A DNA stretch of 64,000 bases from Gammaproteobacteria bacterium (GCA_018222405.1 JAAFAI010000006.1:144373-208372); one strand, 5' to 3'; shown: positions 37,273 to 47,171, counted from the stretch's first letter. A program made the numbers and translations. Notes: a model not told the origin generated them from the letters alone.

Positions 37273-38073
37273 ATGGAAAAGTTATCAATCTCAGACCTGA
37301 ATATCGTGTTGGTAGAGCCTTCCGATACACAGCGCAAGATTATTTCCGGCATGCTCACCAAAGAAAATGTGAAGCAAATCGACACCGCAGCCAATATTGC
37401 TGAGGCCAGAAAACTGGTAGAGCTGCACGGTGCCGACCTGATTGTCAGCGCCATGTATTTTGAAGACGGCACGGCGCTGGATTTACTCAAATTTACCAAA
37501 GAACATGCTTCCTACAAGCACATTCCGTTTATGCTGGTATCCAGTGAGTCACGCACCAGCAAGCTTGAAGAGTTTAAACAAGCCGGCGTGGCCGCTATCC
37601 TGCCGAAACCTTTTGAAACCATTCATTTGCACCGGGCACTGAATGCCAGCCTGGATTTACTCAACACCGACGAACTCGAACTCGACCTGTTTGACATCCA
37701 TGAAGTGCGCGTACTGCTGGTAGATGACAGTAAGCTGGCCAGAAATCATATTCGCCGGGTATTGGAAGGCATGGGCCTGCAAAAAATTAAAGAAGCAGAA
37801 AATGGCGCTATGGCTCTGACGCTGATTAAAGATGAGCCTTTTGATCTGGTGGTTACCGATTACAACATGCCGGAGATGGACGGCCGTGAATTATCGGAAT
37901 TTATTCGTTTCAATCCGGAAACGTCGCATATCCCCATTATTATGGTGACCTCCGAAGCCGCTAACAGTGTTCATATGGCCAATATCCAGCAAACCGGTGT
38001 TAACGCTTTGTGTGACAAACCCTTTGAACCGGCGGAAGTGAGAACTATGTTAGCCGCGCTGTTAAGCGACTAA
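37273..38073 (+). CDS. Two-receiver response regulator, first receiver degenerate
   Basis: A 266-residue protein made only of two receiver domains. The second (about residues 145-266) is canonical: LLVDDSKLARN, acceptor Asp in DLVVTDYNMPEMDG, and CDKPFEP. In the first (about 8-130) the acceptor position reads DLIVSAMYFEDG, with Ala where Asp should be, while the Lys of LPKPFE is kept. It is probably a pseudo-receiver that cannot be phosphorylated. There is no output domain, so it likely acts by protein contact. It may share a transcript with yciH. Confidence 0.85.
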   Translation: MEKLSISDLNIVLVEPSDTQRKIISGMLTKENVKQIDTAANIAEARKLVELHGADLIVSAMYFEDGTALDLLKFTKEHASYKHIPFMLVSSESRTSKLEEFKQAGVAAILPKPFETIHLHRALNASLDLLNTDELELDLFDIHEVRVLLVDDSKLARNHIRRVLEGMGLQKIKEAENGAMALTLIKDEPFDLVVTDYNMPEMDGRELSEFIRFNPETSHIPIIMVTSEAANSVHMANIQQTGVNALCDKPFEPAEVRTMLAALLSD

Positions 38074-38123
38074 CGCTGTCAAGAACCATCCATGATTAAT
38101 TTTACCTCACCCGTAAAAATGGG

Positions 38124-38152
38124 TTGACAGTAAGCGAATGGCGAAATAAAGT
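38124..38152 (+). promoter_or_regulatory. pheA promoter
   Basis: A perfect TTGACA (38124-38129), a 17-bp spacer and TAAAGT (38147-38152). It lies 7 bp upstream of the pheL leader ATG, so transcription would begin at or just before that codon. Confidence 0.75.
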
Positions 38153-38158
38153 ACCGGT

Positions 38159-38218
38159 ATGAAATTATGTAATCCAAACATCATCGCCCGCTTCTTCGTG
38201 TTTATCACCTTCATCTGA
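38159..38218 (+). CDS. pheL: pheA leader peptide PheL
   Basis: A 19-residue open frame reading MKLCNPNIIARFFVFITFI. Four of the last eight residues are Phe, the hallmark of the phenylalanine attenuator leader. Ribosome stalling at these codons under Phe-tRNA shortage would favour an antiterminator. The frame lies between a strong promoter and a Rho-independent terminator directly upstream of pheA. A clear ribosome-binding site is not visible because the ATG is very near the predicted 5' end. Confidence 0.85.
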   Translation: MKLCNPNIIARFFVFITFI

Positions 38219-38270
38219 GGGAGGATACGTAGCGCGTGCGAATAAACCTCCCTACGGGAGGTTTTTTTTT
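38217..38270 (+). terminator. pheA attenuator (terminator with competing antiterminator)
   Basis: The terminator stem is AACCTCCC/GGGAGGTT (38245-38263, loop TAC) followed by nine T. GGGAGG at 38219-38224, overlapping the end of the pheL stop, is complementary to the CCTCCC arm and can form the competing antiterminator. This is the expected geometry for transcription attenuation. Confidence 0.85.
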
Positions 38271-38294
38271 GCCTGAAGTGTTAAGAGAGAAATT

Positions 38295-39479
38295 ATGTCT
38301 GCCCCTGAATTAGATCAAATTAGAGAGCGCATCACTGCGCTGGATACCGAGCTACTCAGCTTGCTATCTGAACGTCGTGGCCTGACCAACCAGGTTGCTG
38401 AAACCAAAATTAAACACCATATTCCGGTGCGCGATCAGGCGCGCGAAGAGCAACTGCTCATTCGGCTGATTAAAGAAGGTCAGCAAAAAGGACTGGATGC
38501 CCACTACATCACGCAGATTTTTCATGTGATCATTGAAGACTCGGTACTAAACCAACAGGCGATGCTGGCCGAGCGGGCCAACCCTGGCAGCGCCCTGCCC
38601 CTGAACCGCGTGGCATTTTTAGGTGATCGCGGCTCATACAGTTACCTGGCCACCCAGAAGTACTTTTCCCGTCGACCCGGCGACTTGTTAGAGCTGGGCT
38701 GCCAGAGCTTCCGTGAAGTGGTGGGTAAAGTAGAAAACAACGAAGCTGATTACGCGGTACTGCCTGTAGAAAATACCACCTCCGGCAGTATTAACGAGGT
38801 TTATGACCAACTGCAGAATACCGAATTAAGCATTATTGGCGAACTGACTCACGCCATCAAGCATTCCCTGCTGGTAGCCAAAGAAACCACGCTGGCCAAT
38901 ATCAAAACGCTCTATGCTCACCCACAGGTGTTCACTCAGTGCAGCCACTTCCTGGCGGAGCTGGGCAATGTTGAAGTAAAAACCATGGATGCGACCTCGT
39001 CGGCCATGTTGAAGGTTAGTGAGCTGAACCGTGACGATGTCGCTGCCATTGGAAGCGAAGCCGGCGGCAATCTGTATGGCCTGTTTGCTATCAAGTCGAA
39101 CCTGGCAAACCAGAAAGAAAACCACAGCCGCTTCATCGTGGTGGCCAAACAGCCAGTGGTAGTGCCGTTACAGGTACCGGCTAAAACCACATTTGTTATG
39201 TCAACCGTGCAAAAGCCGGGCGCTCTGGTAGAGGCCTTAATGGTACTTAAAGAAAATAACATCAACATGACCAAGCTGGAATCCCGTCCGATCCCGGGTA
39301 ACCCATGGGAAGAGTTATTTTATATTGATGTGGAAGGTAACACTCAGGATGGACCGGTACAGAGCGCACTGATTGAACTTAAGCGCATCACCCGTTACCT
39401 GAAAGTGCTGGGTTGCTACCCCAGTGAAGAAATTAACCCTACCAAGGTTGCGGCTTCAAAGGCGCTGACGGCGGGCTAA
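38295..39479 (+). CDS. pheA: Bifunctional chorismate mutase / prephenate dehydratase (P-protein)
   Basis: A 394-residue enzyme converting chorismate to phenylpyruvate for Phe synthesis. Residues 1-90 are an AroQ chorismate mutase (IRERITALDTELLSLLSERR). Residues about 105-285 are prephenate dehydratase (VAFLGDRGSYSYLATQKYF, and the TTS motif in VENTTSGSINEVYD). The C-terminal ACT domain has KPGALVEALMVLKENNINMTKLESRP, with the ESRP feedback site for Phe. It is controlled by the pheL attenuator just upstream. Confidence 0.98.
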   Translation: MSAPELDQIRERITALDTELLSLLSERRGLTNQVAETKIKHHIPVRDQAREEQLLIRLIKEGQQKGLDAHYITQIFHVIIEDSVLNQQAMLAERANPGSALPLNRVAFLGDRGSYSYLATQKYFSRRPGDLLELGCQSFREVVGKVENNEADYAVLPVENTTSGSINEVYDQLQNTELSIIGELTHAIKHSLLVAKETTLANIKTLYAHPQVFTQCSHFLAELGNVEVKTMDATSSAMLKVSELNRDDVAAIGSEAGGNLYGLFAIKSNLANQKENHSRFIVVAKQPVVVPLQVPAKTTFVMSTVQKPGALVEALMVLKENNINMTKLESRPIPGNPWEELFYIDVEGNTQDGPVQSALIELKRITRYLKVLGCYPSEEINPTKVAASKALTAG

Positions 39480-39495
39480 TTTTCCTAAGTTACGA

Positions 39496-39519
39496 CGCAC
39501 TCTGGCGCTGCAGAGTGCG
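39496..39519. terminator. Hairpin between convergent pheA and chemoreceptor pseudogene
   Basis: A 9-bp perfect stem (CGCACTCTG/CAGAGTGCG, 6-nt loop) lies in the 55-bp gap between the two stops. There are few T on either side, so the terminator call is moderate. Confidence 0.55.
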
Positions 39520-39534
39520 CTGCTTTCACCCTTA

Positions 39535-41874
39535 TTACACTTTAAAGCGCGACACCATGGTGCGGGTGTGACTGGCAATACTGGCCAGCTCCAGAGACGC
39601 ACTGCTGATTTGCGCTGCCCCTGAACGTACTTCCGTAGATAAAGCGTTCACTTTGCTGACACTGCCCAGCACCATACGCGAGGTTTCATCCTGCTCATGG
39701 GTTGCCTGCGCCACCAGATCTGCCATTTCCTGCACCTGATCAATGGTTGCGCTTAACTCTTTCATGGCTTTTGTCACCAGTTCCACCAGATGGATACCAC
39801 CGCTGGCCGCCGCTTCGGCTTTTTCCATGGCCTCAACGGATTTTACCGATGAGTGATTCATTTTCTCCACCAGACGGCCGATTTCTAGGGTGCTTTCCTG
39901 AGAGCGGTTAGCCAGCGCGCGAACTTCATCGGCTACTACCGAGAAGCCTCTGCCCGCTTCGCCTGCCCTCGCAGCTTCAATGGCAGCATTGAGTGCCAGC
40001 AAATTAGTCTGGTCGGCAATGCTGGTGATCACGTTTAGCAAATCGGTGATCTGGCCCACTTCATCTTTCAACGAGCTGATGACATGGGAAGAGTCTTTAA
40101 TGAGCTTAACCAGTAGCTGAATATTATCGGCCACATAATCAGCACGTTCCTGGTTTTCCGACAGGCTGGAAGTGGCCTCGACACCGTGGTCCCGGCTCTT
40201 GGCTGTAGACCTCGCCACCTCGGCCACAGAGCTGGATAATTGTGCAATGGCTTCATCCACCAGTTCGGTTTGTTGCACCTGATCTACCGCATTCTGTTCT
40301 GACTGCTGAGTAACAGCGCTTAGCTCTTCGGCTGCTGAAGCCAATGAATCCGCATCGTCTTTTACCTGAGCAACGATATCGCGAATTTGACCGATAAAGT
40401 GGTTAAATGGCTCGATAATCCGGTTAATTTCGGGGATATTCGACTTATCCAGCACGATGGTTAAATCCCCTTCGCCCGACGCTAATGCCTCGCAGGCATC
40501 ACCCACCTTGTTGAGCGGTTTAACCAGACGCCCGGCCAGCCAGATAGCGAGGATAGCCGCCACACCGGCAATCATAATCACCGCAAATACAGTACCGCTA
40601 ATCAGTTTATTACGCAGCGACACGGCCGGTTCCAATGCCTCTGCAACATCTATCTCAGCCAGCAAAGCATAATTATGTTCGCCTATATTTATAGGCGAAT
40701 AATAAGAGAAGACTTCCACACCACGATAATCGGTGATCTTGTCGAAGCCAGACTGGCCGGCCAATGCTTTACTCACAGCAGACGTGGTAACCGGCTGGAT
40801 ACCCACGGTGGTTTCGGATTGTTTTACCTGTTGCGCTACATTTGGCAGGCTGGTTTGCAACGCGGCAAAATAGCCCTGGGGATCTTCCAGAAAAAAACGG
40901 CTCTCTGTAACCAGAGTATTTTGTCTCGCCACAATATAGGTTTCACCTGAAGCTCCGAGACCAGCACTCTGCCATTCCTCGCCGTGGGTCATAATGTGAC
41001 TGATTACATCCAGCGGGATCTGATAAATCAGCACTGCGATGGTATTACCTCCGGCGTCTACTACTGGCGATGAAACAAAGCCTGCCATAGCATTGTAGGA
41101 TGGCAAATAACTATCCAGACTACTGTGTTTAACACTGTCGGCAGTACCCGCCTGCAATGCCTTACGAAATGCATCACCAATACCGGTATTGGCATAGGGA
41201 CCGGTTTTTACGTTAGTCGCAAAATCCAGTTACTTATACACCGAATAGACAATATTGCCGGTCTGTGCATCAGCGATAAAAATATCGTAATAACCAAACT
41301 CGTTTAAAAAGGTTCTGAAGTAGTCATGATACTGGTCGTGCAGGACCGCATATTCGGTGCCATTAGACAGGTTGTAAAGACTGTCTTTTTCGCCAATCGG
41401 AAAGTCCGAAGCGGCAATAAAATCATGCTGTAGCGAACGGGCGTTTGCAGTAAGTGGCTCAACTAAGGACAACGGCCGTGGCAGGGCCTGATTATTGCGC
41501 TGTTGGTAACGACTGGCAAAATCTTCACTGTAGTAGGCATTGAGCGAATTCTGTTGGGTGCTGCTTAGGGGGCCACGCTGCGCGGTATACTGGTCGAACG
41601 CACTGATAAAAGCGCTGGCAGCTTGTTCTACCTGTGATTCAGACGACATAATGCGGATCTGGCTGTCGACGGTATCTATGTAACGCCTGATGGCATCGCC
41701 GGTCTGGCGATTTTCAATACTGAGTTTTTCCTCAGCGACAGTCGTAAGTGCCTGACGGGACTCATTAACACCTAATTGCAGTGCGACCACTGCCATAATC
41801 AGGATCCCAACGACTACCAGGGGAATGATAGTCAGTAATAAGCGTAACTTTAATGTCATGGCGAACACATCCAC
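39535..41874 (-). pseudogene. Methyl-accepting chemotaxis protein interrupted by one in-frame TAA
   Basis: Reading through a single TAA at 41230-41232 gives one continuous 779-codon chemoreceptor. It has an N-terminal membrane helix (LLLTIIPLVVVGILIMAVVA), a large periplasmic sensor domain, a second membrane helix (about residue 430), HAMP, and a signalling domain with the conserved hairpin tip region ([20 protein letters not shown]). Around the stop the frame reads [20 protein letters not shown]; related receptors usually have Glu here (VYxVxKELD), so GAA to TAA would explain it. No frameshift or other lesion is visible. It may be a recent loss, a sequence error or a read-through gene. The 3' part alone (from 41157) has an internal Met but no signal or first helix. 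Confidence 0.88.
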
Positions 41875-41940
41875 TCAAAATAAAACAATAATGACGTACT
41901 TTGGTATCTTTCGCCGGCCAGAATATTACGCTGTTTAGAA

Positions 41941-43092
41941 TCAGGTTCTCAGCATTTGGTCATCATCAGCTTTTAGCAAAAGGCGTTTACTATCGATCAG
42001 GCAAGTTTTTGCATAATCGCCAAACCACTGACCAATTTCGTTGAATTGGCGAATAAATTCGGCTTTGTCTCCTTTATCCAAAATGGACAGTGCTTCGCCA
42101 AAACGTTGGTGGAAGCGTTTTAATAATAAAAAGTTTTCAGGATTATTAAAGATAATATCGGCATAAAGTTGCCCGGATTGAGCAAAAAGTCGTCCAACCA
42201 TCGCCAGTTCCAGCCTGTAGATAGGTGAACTGAGCTGAGTAAGCAGATTAAGGTTGGGATTTTCACCGGCCAGATGGGCACCGTAAACAAAGGTGTTGAA
42301 GTGGCGCATAACCTGAATGAACGCCATGGCTTTGTCATGTTCCTGCGCCGTGACCTCAAATAGCGTGGCCCCCCAGGTTTGCATCTGCCCCAGTAACCAA
42401 CTGTAATGTGACGCTCCGCGCCCGTGACATACCACCACAACCTGCTTAATCATGCCCGGCGCATCCGGCCCGAACATGGGATGTAATCCGACTACCGGCC
42501 CCTTATGAGCCTGCATCATGGCTTCCAGCGGTTTAGCTTTGATACTGGTGATGTCAGCCAGAATACAGTCTTCAGGCAGACGATTAAGTTTGGCCACCAC
42601 GTCGACAGTAAGGTTAATCGGCACCGACACAAGCACCAGACTGGCTTCAGCAAACAGACTGTCTGCCCGGCTCCAGTCGTCTTTTTCGAGAATTTCTACG
42701 TTGTAACCACTGCGCTCGAACAGACCGACAAACACTTTACCCAGTGCGCCCGCGCCACCGATAACTACAACCCGCTTTATACCCGGGTTTATACACCGGT
42801 AGCGATTGTTCTGAGTATGGTAGGATTCCCGCATGATACGGCGCATGAGATCTTCAATTAGCGACCCGGAAACACCGCGTTTTGCGGCCTGCTCCTGGCG
42901 TTTTTCAAGCATTTGCGCTTCCCGTTCCGGCACATAAATGGGCATGCCGGTTTTGGCTTTAACTTCACCCACTTTACTGGTGAGTTCGGCGCGTTTTGCG
43001 AGAATGTCGATGAGCTGGGTATCCAGCTCATCAATGCCATGACGTAATTCACTCAGTTGCTGAGCAAACTGTTCGTGGTCGTTCTGTGACAT
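41941..43092 (-). CDS. tyrA: Bifunctional chorismate mutase / prephenate dehydrogenase (T-protein)
   Basis: A 383-residue enzyme of Tyr synthesis. The N-terminal AroQ mutase ([23 protein letters not shown]) is followed by a Rossmann dehydrogenase domain starting [23 protein letters not shown], with [13 protein letters not shown] and GLHPMFGPD containing the substrate His. It converts chorismate to 4-hydroxyphenylpyruvate with NAD. It begins 3 nt after aroF and is co-transcribed with it. Confidence 0.98.
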   Translation of the reverse strand: MSQNDHEQFAQQLSELRHGIDELDTQLIDILAKRAELTSKVGEVKAKTGMPIYVPEREAQMLEKRQEQAAKRGVSGSLIEDLMRRIMRESYHTQNNRYRCINPGIKRVVVIGGAGALGKVFVGLFERSGYNVEILEKDDWSRADSLFAEASLVLVSVPINLTVDVVAKLNRLPEDCILADITSIKAKPLEAMMQAHKGPVVGLHPMFGPDAPGMIKQVVVVCHGRGASHYSWLLGQMQTWGATLFEVTAQEHDKAMAFIQVMRHFNTFVYGAHLAGENPNLNLLTQLSSPIYRLELAMVGRLFAQSGQLYADIIFNNPENFLLLKRFHQRFGEALSILDKGDKAEFIRQFNEIGQWFGDYAKTCLIDSKRLLLKADDDQMLRT

Positions 43093-43095
43093 AGA

Positions 43096-44187
43096 TTAGG
43101 CTAATTCCGTACGCTTGTTTTGACGCAATGGTAGCACAGTAATAAGTTTGTCACGCATTTGATCCAACAGGCTTTCTGTGGTTTCCCAGTCAATACAGCC
43201 ATCAGTAATCGACACGCCATATTCGAGATCTTTAAAATCGACACCGTCAGACTTCTGATTACCTTCTTTAAGGTGACTTTCCAGCATGATACCGATGATC
43301 GACTGGTTGCCCTCAAGGATCTGATTGACCACGTTCTTAGCCACCAGCGGTTGACGACGATAATCCTTGTTGGAGTTAGCGTGTGAACAATCCACTACCA
43401 GACCAGCTGTGAGGCCAGCATTCTCCATCCATTCTTCGCATTCAGATACGCAAACCGAATCATAGTTTGGTTGCTTACCACCACGCAGAATAATGTGGCC
43501 ATCAGGGTTACCGGCAGTTTCGATAATACTCACCTGTCCTTGCTTGTTAATCCCCATGAAGCGGTGAGATGACGCCGCTGAGCGTAGAGCATTAATCGCA
43601 ATATCCAGGCTGCCGTCAGTGCCGTTTTTAAAGCCTACCGGCATTGACAGGCCGCTGGCCATTTCGCGGTGAGTCTGTGACTCTGAGGTACGCGCACCGA
43701 TAGCGCTCCAGCTGAACAGCTCCGCCAGGTACTGCGGACTGATAGGATCCAGAGCTTCGGTTGCAACCGGCAGCTCAAGCTCAGCCAGCCAAATCAGTAA
43801 TTCACGTGCCTTACGTAAACCGGTTTCAATATCAAAGGTATCATTGATATGTGGATCGTTAATTAACCCTTTCCAGCCGGTAGTGGTTCTGGGCTTTTCA
43901 AAATACACCCGCATGACAATATACAGGGTGTCTTTATAGCACTCGTGCAGCTCTTTCAGACGCAGTGCATAATCTTTGGCCGCTTCAATATCGTGAATAG
44001 AACAAGGTCCGCACACTACCAGTAAGCGATGATCACGACGGTGAATAATGTCAGAAATGATCTGACGGGATTGTCGAATAACCTCCAGACCTCTTTCTGA
44101 GGCCGGAAGTTCTGCCGCCAGCGCGTCTGGCGTTACCAGTACCTTCTCTGCGCTAACGTGAATATTGTTAATAGTGTCCTTAATCAT
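43096..44187 (-). CDS. aroF: 3-deoxy-7-phosphoheptulonate synthase, Tyr-sensitive type
   Basis: A 363-residue class I DAHP synthase, the first step of the shikimate pathway. Motifs are LLVVCGPCSIHDIEAAKDYA, MRVYFEKPRTTTGWKGLIND, GARTSESQTHREMASGLSMP and VDCSHANSNKDYRRQ (metal and substrate contacts). Pairing with tyrA and an upstream TyrR box point to the Tyr-regulated isozyme AroF. In E. coli the same order (pheA, tyrA, aroF) is found. An 18-bp palindrome (ACAAGGCTTCAGCCTTGT, 44232-44249) lies in its leader. Confidence 0.95.
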   Translation of the reverse strand: MIKDTINNIHVSAEKVLVTPDALAAELPASERGLEVIRQSRQIISDIIHRRDHRLLVVCGPCSIHDIEAAKDYALRLKELHECYKDTLYIVMRVYFEKPRTTTGWKGLINDPHINDTFDIETGLRKARELLIWLAELELPVATEALDPISPQYLAELFSWSAIGARTSESQTHREMASGLSMPVGFKNGTDGSLDIAINALRSAASSHRFMGINKQGQVSIIETAGNPDGHIILRGGKQPNYDSVCVSECEEWMENAGLTAGLVVDCSHANSNKDYRRQPLVAKNVVNQILEGNQSIIGIMLESHLKEGNQKSDGVDFKDLEYGVSITDGCIDWETTESLLDQMRDKLITVLPLRQNKRTELA

Positions 44188-44284
44188 AGGGTCGCTCTTA
44201 TTTGGTGAAAAGTCATTTCAATGCCGCTTTGACAAGGCTTCAGCCTTGTTATTAATTAAAGCAGAGCCGGGCAAAAAACACAGA

Positions 44285-44302
44285 TGTAAACTTATATTTA
44301 CA
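44285..44302 (-). promoter_or_regulatory. Perfect TyrR box upstream of aroF-tyrA
   Basis: TGTAAA-N6-TTTACA, an exact match to the strong TyrR operator consensus, lies about 100 bp upstream of the aroF ATG. A weaker copy, TGTAAC-N6-TTACCA, is at 44392-44409. TyrR would repress aroF-tyrA with Tyr. The tyrR gene is not in the window. Confidence 0.8.
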
Positions 44303-44434
44303 ATGAAACATTACTACATTGTTTTCAGGCGTTGACTTTTTACCAAGATTCTATAAGCGAAGCAAGTGAAAGTTCCAAATTTATACTTATTTGTAACGAA
44401 CTGTTACCAGAGCTCATGTGGCGTATTTATTGGG

Positions 44435-44463
44435 TTGTATGACAACGCAGACACCACTAAAGT
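44435..44463 (+). promoter_or_regulatory. Possible promoter of the triple-adaptor ABC operon
   Basis: TTGTAT, a 17-bp spacer and TAAAGT, about 55 bp upstream of the ATPase ATG. Both hexamers are imperfect, so this is tentative. Confidence 0.4.
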
Positions 44464-44519
44464 AGCATTCCGATGTCTGGGAATCTTATCTACGACACAA
44501 TAATAATGAGCGAAGACAG

Positions 44520-45197
44520 ATGATTACACTCAAGGATATTCGTAAGAGTTTTACCAATGGTGAGGAAACCATCGTAGCACTCAACGATGTTTCTTTATCC
44601 ATTCAGGAAAATGAATTTGTAGCCTTTATGGGCAGTTCAGGTTCCGGCAAGTCAACCATGATGAATATTCTTGGTTGCCTCGATACACCCGACAGCGGCG
44701 AATATTTGTTAAACGGCAATGCCGTGAATCAGTTAACTGATGAAGCGCTGTCGAAAATTCGCAATGAGCATATCGGCTTTATCTTTCAGACTTTCCACCT
44801 GCTTCCCAAACTGGATGCTATTGGCAACGTCAAGCTTCCCCTGCGATACAGCGACGTGTCAGAGGAAGAGGCTACCCAACGTGCCGAGGCACTGCTGGAA
44901 AAAGTAGGCCTTGGTCACCGCATGCACCACCGCCCGTTTGAAATGTCTGGCGGACAACGCCAGCGAGTTGCCATTGCCCGGGCCTTGATTAACCGCCCCA
45001 CCATGATCCTGGCGGATGAGCCCACAGGTAACCTCGACAGTAAAACCTCCGACGATATCATGGCCTTGCTCACAGAATTACACCAACAAGGCCAAACCAT
45101 TGTGATGGTGACCCACGAAGAAAACATTGCCGACTACGCACAAAAAGTGATCACCATGAAAGACGGCCAAATCATCAGCGAGAAAACCAACTCATGA
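44520..45197 (+). CDS. ABC transporter ATPase, MacB/LolD type
   Basis: A 225-residue stand-alone ATPase with complete motifs: Walker [11 protein letters not shown]-loop [10 protein letters not shown], signature [15 protein letters not shown], Walker [13 protein letters not shown]-loop MVTHEE. The LDSKTS tail is typical of the type VII (MacB/LolCDE) group, whose members power periplasm-facing extrusion. It is the first gene of a five-gene operon; its stop overlaps the next ATG by 4 nt. The permease is the fifth gene. Confidence 0.93.
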   Translation: MITLKDIRKSFTNGEETIVALNDVSLSIQENEFVAFMGSSGSGKSTMMNILGCLDTPDSGEYLLNGNAVNQLTDEALSKIRNEHIGFIFQTFHLLPKLDAIGNVKLPLRYSDVSEEEATQRAEALLEKVGLGHRMHHRPFEMSGGQRQRVAIARALINRPTMILADEPTGNLDSKTSDDIMALLTELHQQGQTIVMVTHEENIADYAQKVITMKDGQIISEKTNS

Positions 45198-46183
45198 AAC
45201 CATCAATTGTTTGCTTATTGATTTGCACTTTCAGCATGGCGACATTGAGTGCCAGAGCAGAGAACACTGCCAGTCAGCTGATAGTGACCGGCAAGGTCAC
45301 CTCCTCCAATGTTCAGGTTGTTTCCGCACCGCGTACCGACCGCTGGAATATTCAGATCCAGTGGATGGTTGATGAAGGCAGCATTGTCGAACCAGGCGAT
45401 ACCATTGCGCTATTCGACTCGGGCAGTGTGGATGCCCAGTTGGAACAAAATGAAGATTCACTGAATACCCAGACCCTGGAAATGGAAAGTAAGCGGGTTG
45501 AACTGGCTCAGGCCGTGGCCGATGCACGCAGTGCATTAAAAATTGCCGATTTGGAAGTCGAAAAAGCCCGCATTGAAGCCGAAATTGACAGTAAAGACGT
45601 TAGTGAGTACGACAAGGGTCAGTACAAACTCGCTCTGGAGCGTGCGCTTGTGGAACAGTTCAAAGCCCAACAGGCACTGGAACAAAAGCTCATAGAGCAG
45701 GAAAACACGCTGCAAAAGCAACAAATTGAAATCACCAAGCTGGAAGAGAACATCAATTACCAGCGTTATCAGTTAACCCGGCTGAAAGTAGAGTCGACTA
45801 TCACTGGTGTTGTCAGCCATATGTACCATCCCTGGACCAACGAGAAAATTACTGCTGGCACCACCTTACAGGCCGCCATGAAAGTAATGGAAGTACAGGA
45901 TATCGATGGTTTTAAAGTGGATGCCTGGGTACACGAAATAGATGCCGACCGCGTAGATGTGGGCCAGCAGGCGCTGGTCTCTCTGGATGCCTATCCTGGC
46001 GAGAGTTATGCTGCCACGGTCACCAGCGAGGTCTCTCAGCCAGAGAAGAAAGCCGGCTGGGGCGACAGCGCTTACTACCAGATTGAGCTGTCGTTTACCG
46101 ATATGCCCGACAAAAAATTACTGCCGGGAATGAGTGTTCGGGTGGTTATCCCTGCGGCACAGGAGTTAAGTTATGCACGTTAA
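45194..46183 (+). CDS. Periplasmic adaptor (HlyD/MacA-like), first of three
   Basis: A 329-residue exported adaptor. A signal peptide (IVCLLICTFSMATLSARA) precedes a lipoyl half-domain (VTGKVTSSNVQVVSAPR, and VDEGSIVEPGDTIALFDS). A long coiled coil (about residues 85-195, Glu/Gln/Lys-rich) is followed by the second lipoyl half (LKVESTITGVVSHMY) and a beta-barrel (VGQQALVSLDAYPGE). It has no lipobox, unlike the next two adaptors. It overlaps neighbours by 4 and 11 nt. Confidence 0.88.
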   Translation: MKPSIVCLLICTFSMATLSARAENTASQLIVTGKVTSSNVQVVSAPRTDRWNIQIQWMVDEGSIVEPGDTIALFDSGSVDAQLEQNEDSLNTQTLEMESKRVELAQAVADARSALKIADLEVEKARIEAEIDSKDVSEYDKGQYKLALERALVEQFKAQQALEQKLIEQENTLQKQQIEITKLEENINYQRYQLTRLKVESTITGVVSHMYHPWTNEKITAGTTLQAAMKVMEVQDIDGFKVDAWVHEIDADRVDVGQQALVSLDAYPGESYAATVTSEVSQPEKKAGWGDSAYYQIELSFTDMPDKKLLPGMSVRVVIPAAQELSYAR

Positions 46184-47171
46184 GTTTTCTGTTTTGCTGT
46201 GTGCCGCATTTATGCTCGGCGCCTGCAGCAACGATCAGGCGGTTGAAGTAGCATCTGAAAAATCGCTGAGCGCGCCGCTTACCGCATCAGGTGAAATTGT
46301 GTCGCTGGACAGCGCCAGTGTATCGCCCCCTTCTATTCGTGGTATGTGGCAGATGAAAGTGCAGTTTCTGGTGCCGGAAAACACCCATGTGAAAGAAGGC
46401 GATATGCTGCTCAAGTTTGATGGCCAGCAGCTGCAAACCAAGCTGATTGAGCAACAGAGTGAGCTGGATGCTGAAAAAAAGAACTTTGAGAAAGAGCTGC
46501 TCGAAAATGAAGCCCGGGCCGAGGAGTTAAAACTGGCACTGGCCGAAGCGCAGATGAATTACGAAAAAGAAAAGCGCCTCGCGGAAATTGTTGATATTTC
46601 CACCAAGCGGGTTGAAAAAGAGAAGCAGCAGAAAGAGTTTGAAATAGCCAAAGCCAAACTGAGCCAGGCCACCCAGCAGGCCAAGCAGTTTGCCGAAACC
46701 CGGGAGCTCAATGAGCAACTGGCGCAAAGCAAAATTAACCGCTTGCAATCCAAGCTGGGGCAAACTCAGCGCGACATTGCCAAGCTCACGGTTAAGTCGC
46801 CTAAGCCAGGCCTGATAATGTACAAAGCGGCGCCGGATGGCGAAAAGGTGGCGGTGGGCGATTCCGTCTTTATGGGCCGAACCATTCTGACCATTCCTTC
46901 ACTGGATAAGCTGGCGGTTAAAGCCCAGTTTGATGAGGCAGACACGGCTAAACTCAGCATCGGTTCAAAAGTGAAAGTGACGCTGGACGCCTACCCGGAA
47001 GTGCCTTACTCCGGCAAAATAGTCTCCCTTGGTGAAGCCTATAAAGAAAAGTCCTCCACCAACCTGAGTATTGTGTTTGATGTGCAAATTGAGCTGGAAA
47101 AAATCGACCCCACACGGATGCGCCCGGGCATGAAAGCAAATATCGAAGTTCAGGAGGATAACTTATCATGA
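46173..47171 (+). CDS. Periplasmic adaptor lipoprotein, second of three
   Basis: A 332-residue adaptor with lipobox LGAC, so probably lipid-anchored. Lipoyl halves lie at about residues 38-85 (VPENTHVKEGDMLLKFDG) and 205-245 (KSPKPGLIMYKAAPDGEKV). Between them is an about 110-residue charged coiled coil. A beta-barrel with SKVKVTLDAYPEVPYSG follows. The PEVPYSGKIVSL stretch parallels the first adaptor's PGESYAATVTSE, so these are paralogues. Confidence 0.88.
   Translation: MHVKFSVLLCAAFMLGACSNDQAVEVASEKSLSAPLTASGEIVSLDSASVSPPSIRGMWQMKVQFLVPENTHVKEGDMLLKFDGQQLQTKLIEQQSELDAEKKNFEKELLENEARAEELKLALAEAQMNYEKEKRLAEIVDISTKRVEKEKQQKEFEIAKAKLSQATQQAKQFAETRELNEQLAQSKINRLQSKLGQTQRDIAKLTVKSPKPGLIMYKAAPDGEKVAVGDSVFMGRTILTIPSLDKLAVKAQFDEADTAKLSIGSKVKVTLDAYPEVPYSGKIVSLGEAYKEKSSTNLSIVFDVQIELEKIDPTRMRPGMKANIEVQEDNLS

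Noticed and set aside
44332..44357. TTGACT ... TATAAG as a promoter for the triple-adaptor operon
   Set aside because: The spacer is only 14 bp, too short for sigma-70; the 44435-44463 candidate has a normal 17-bp spacer.
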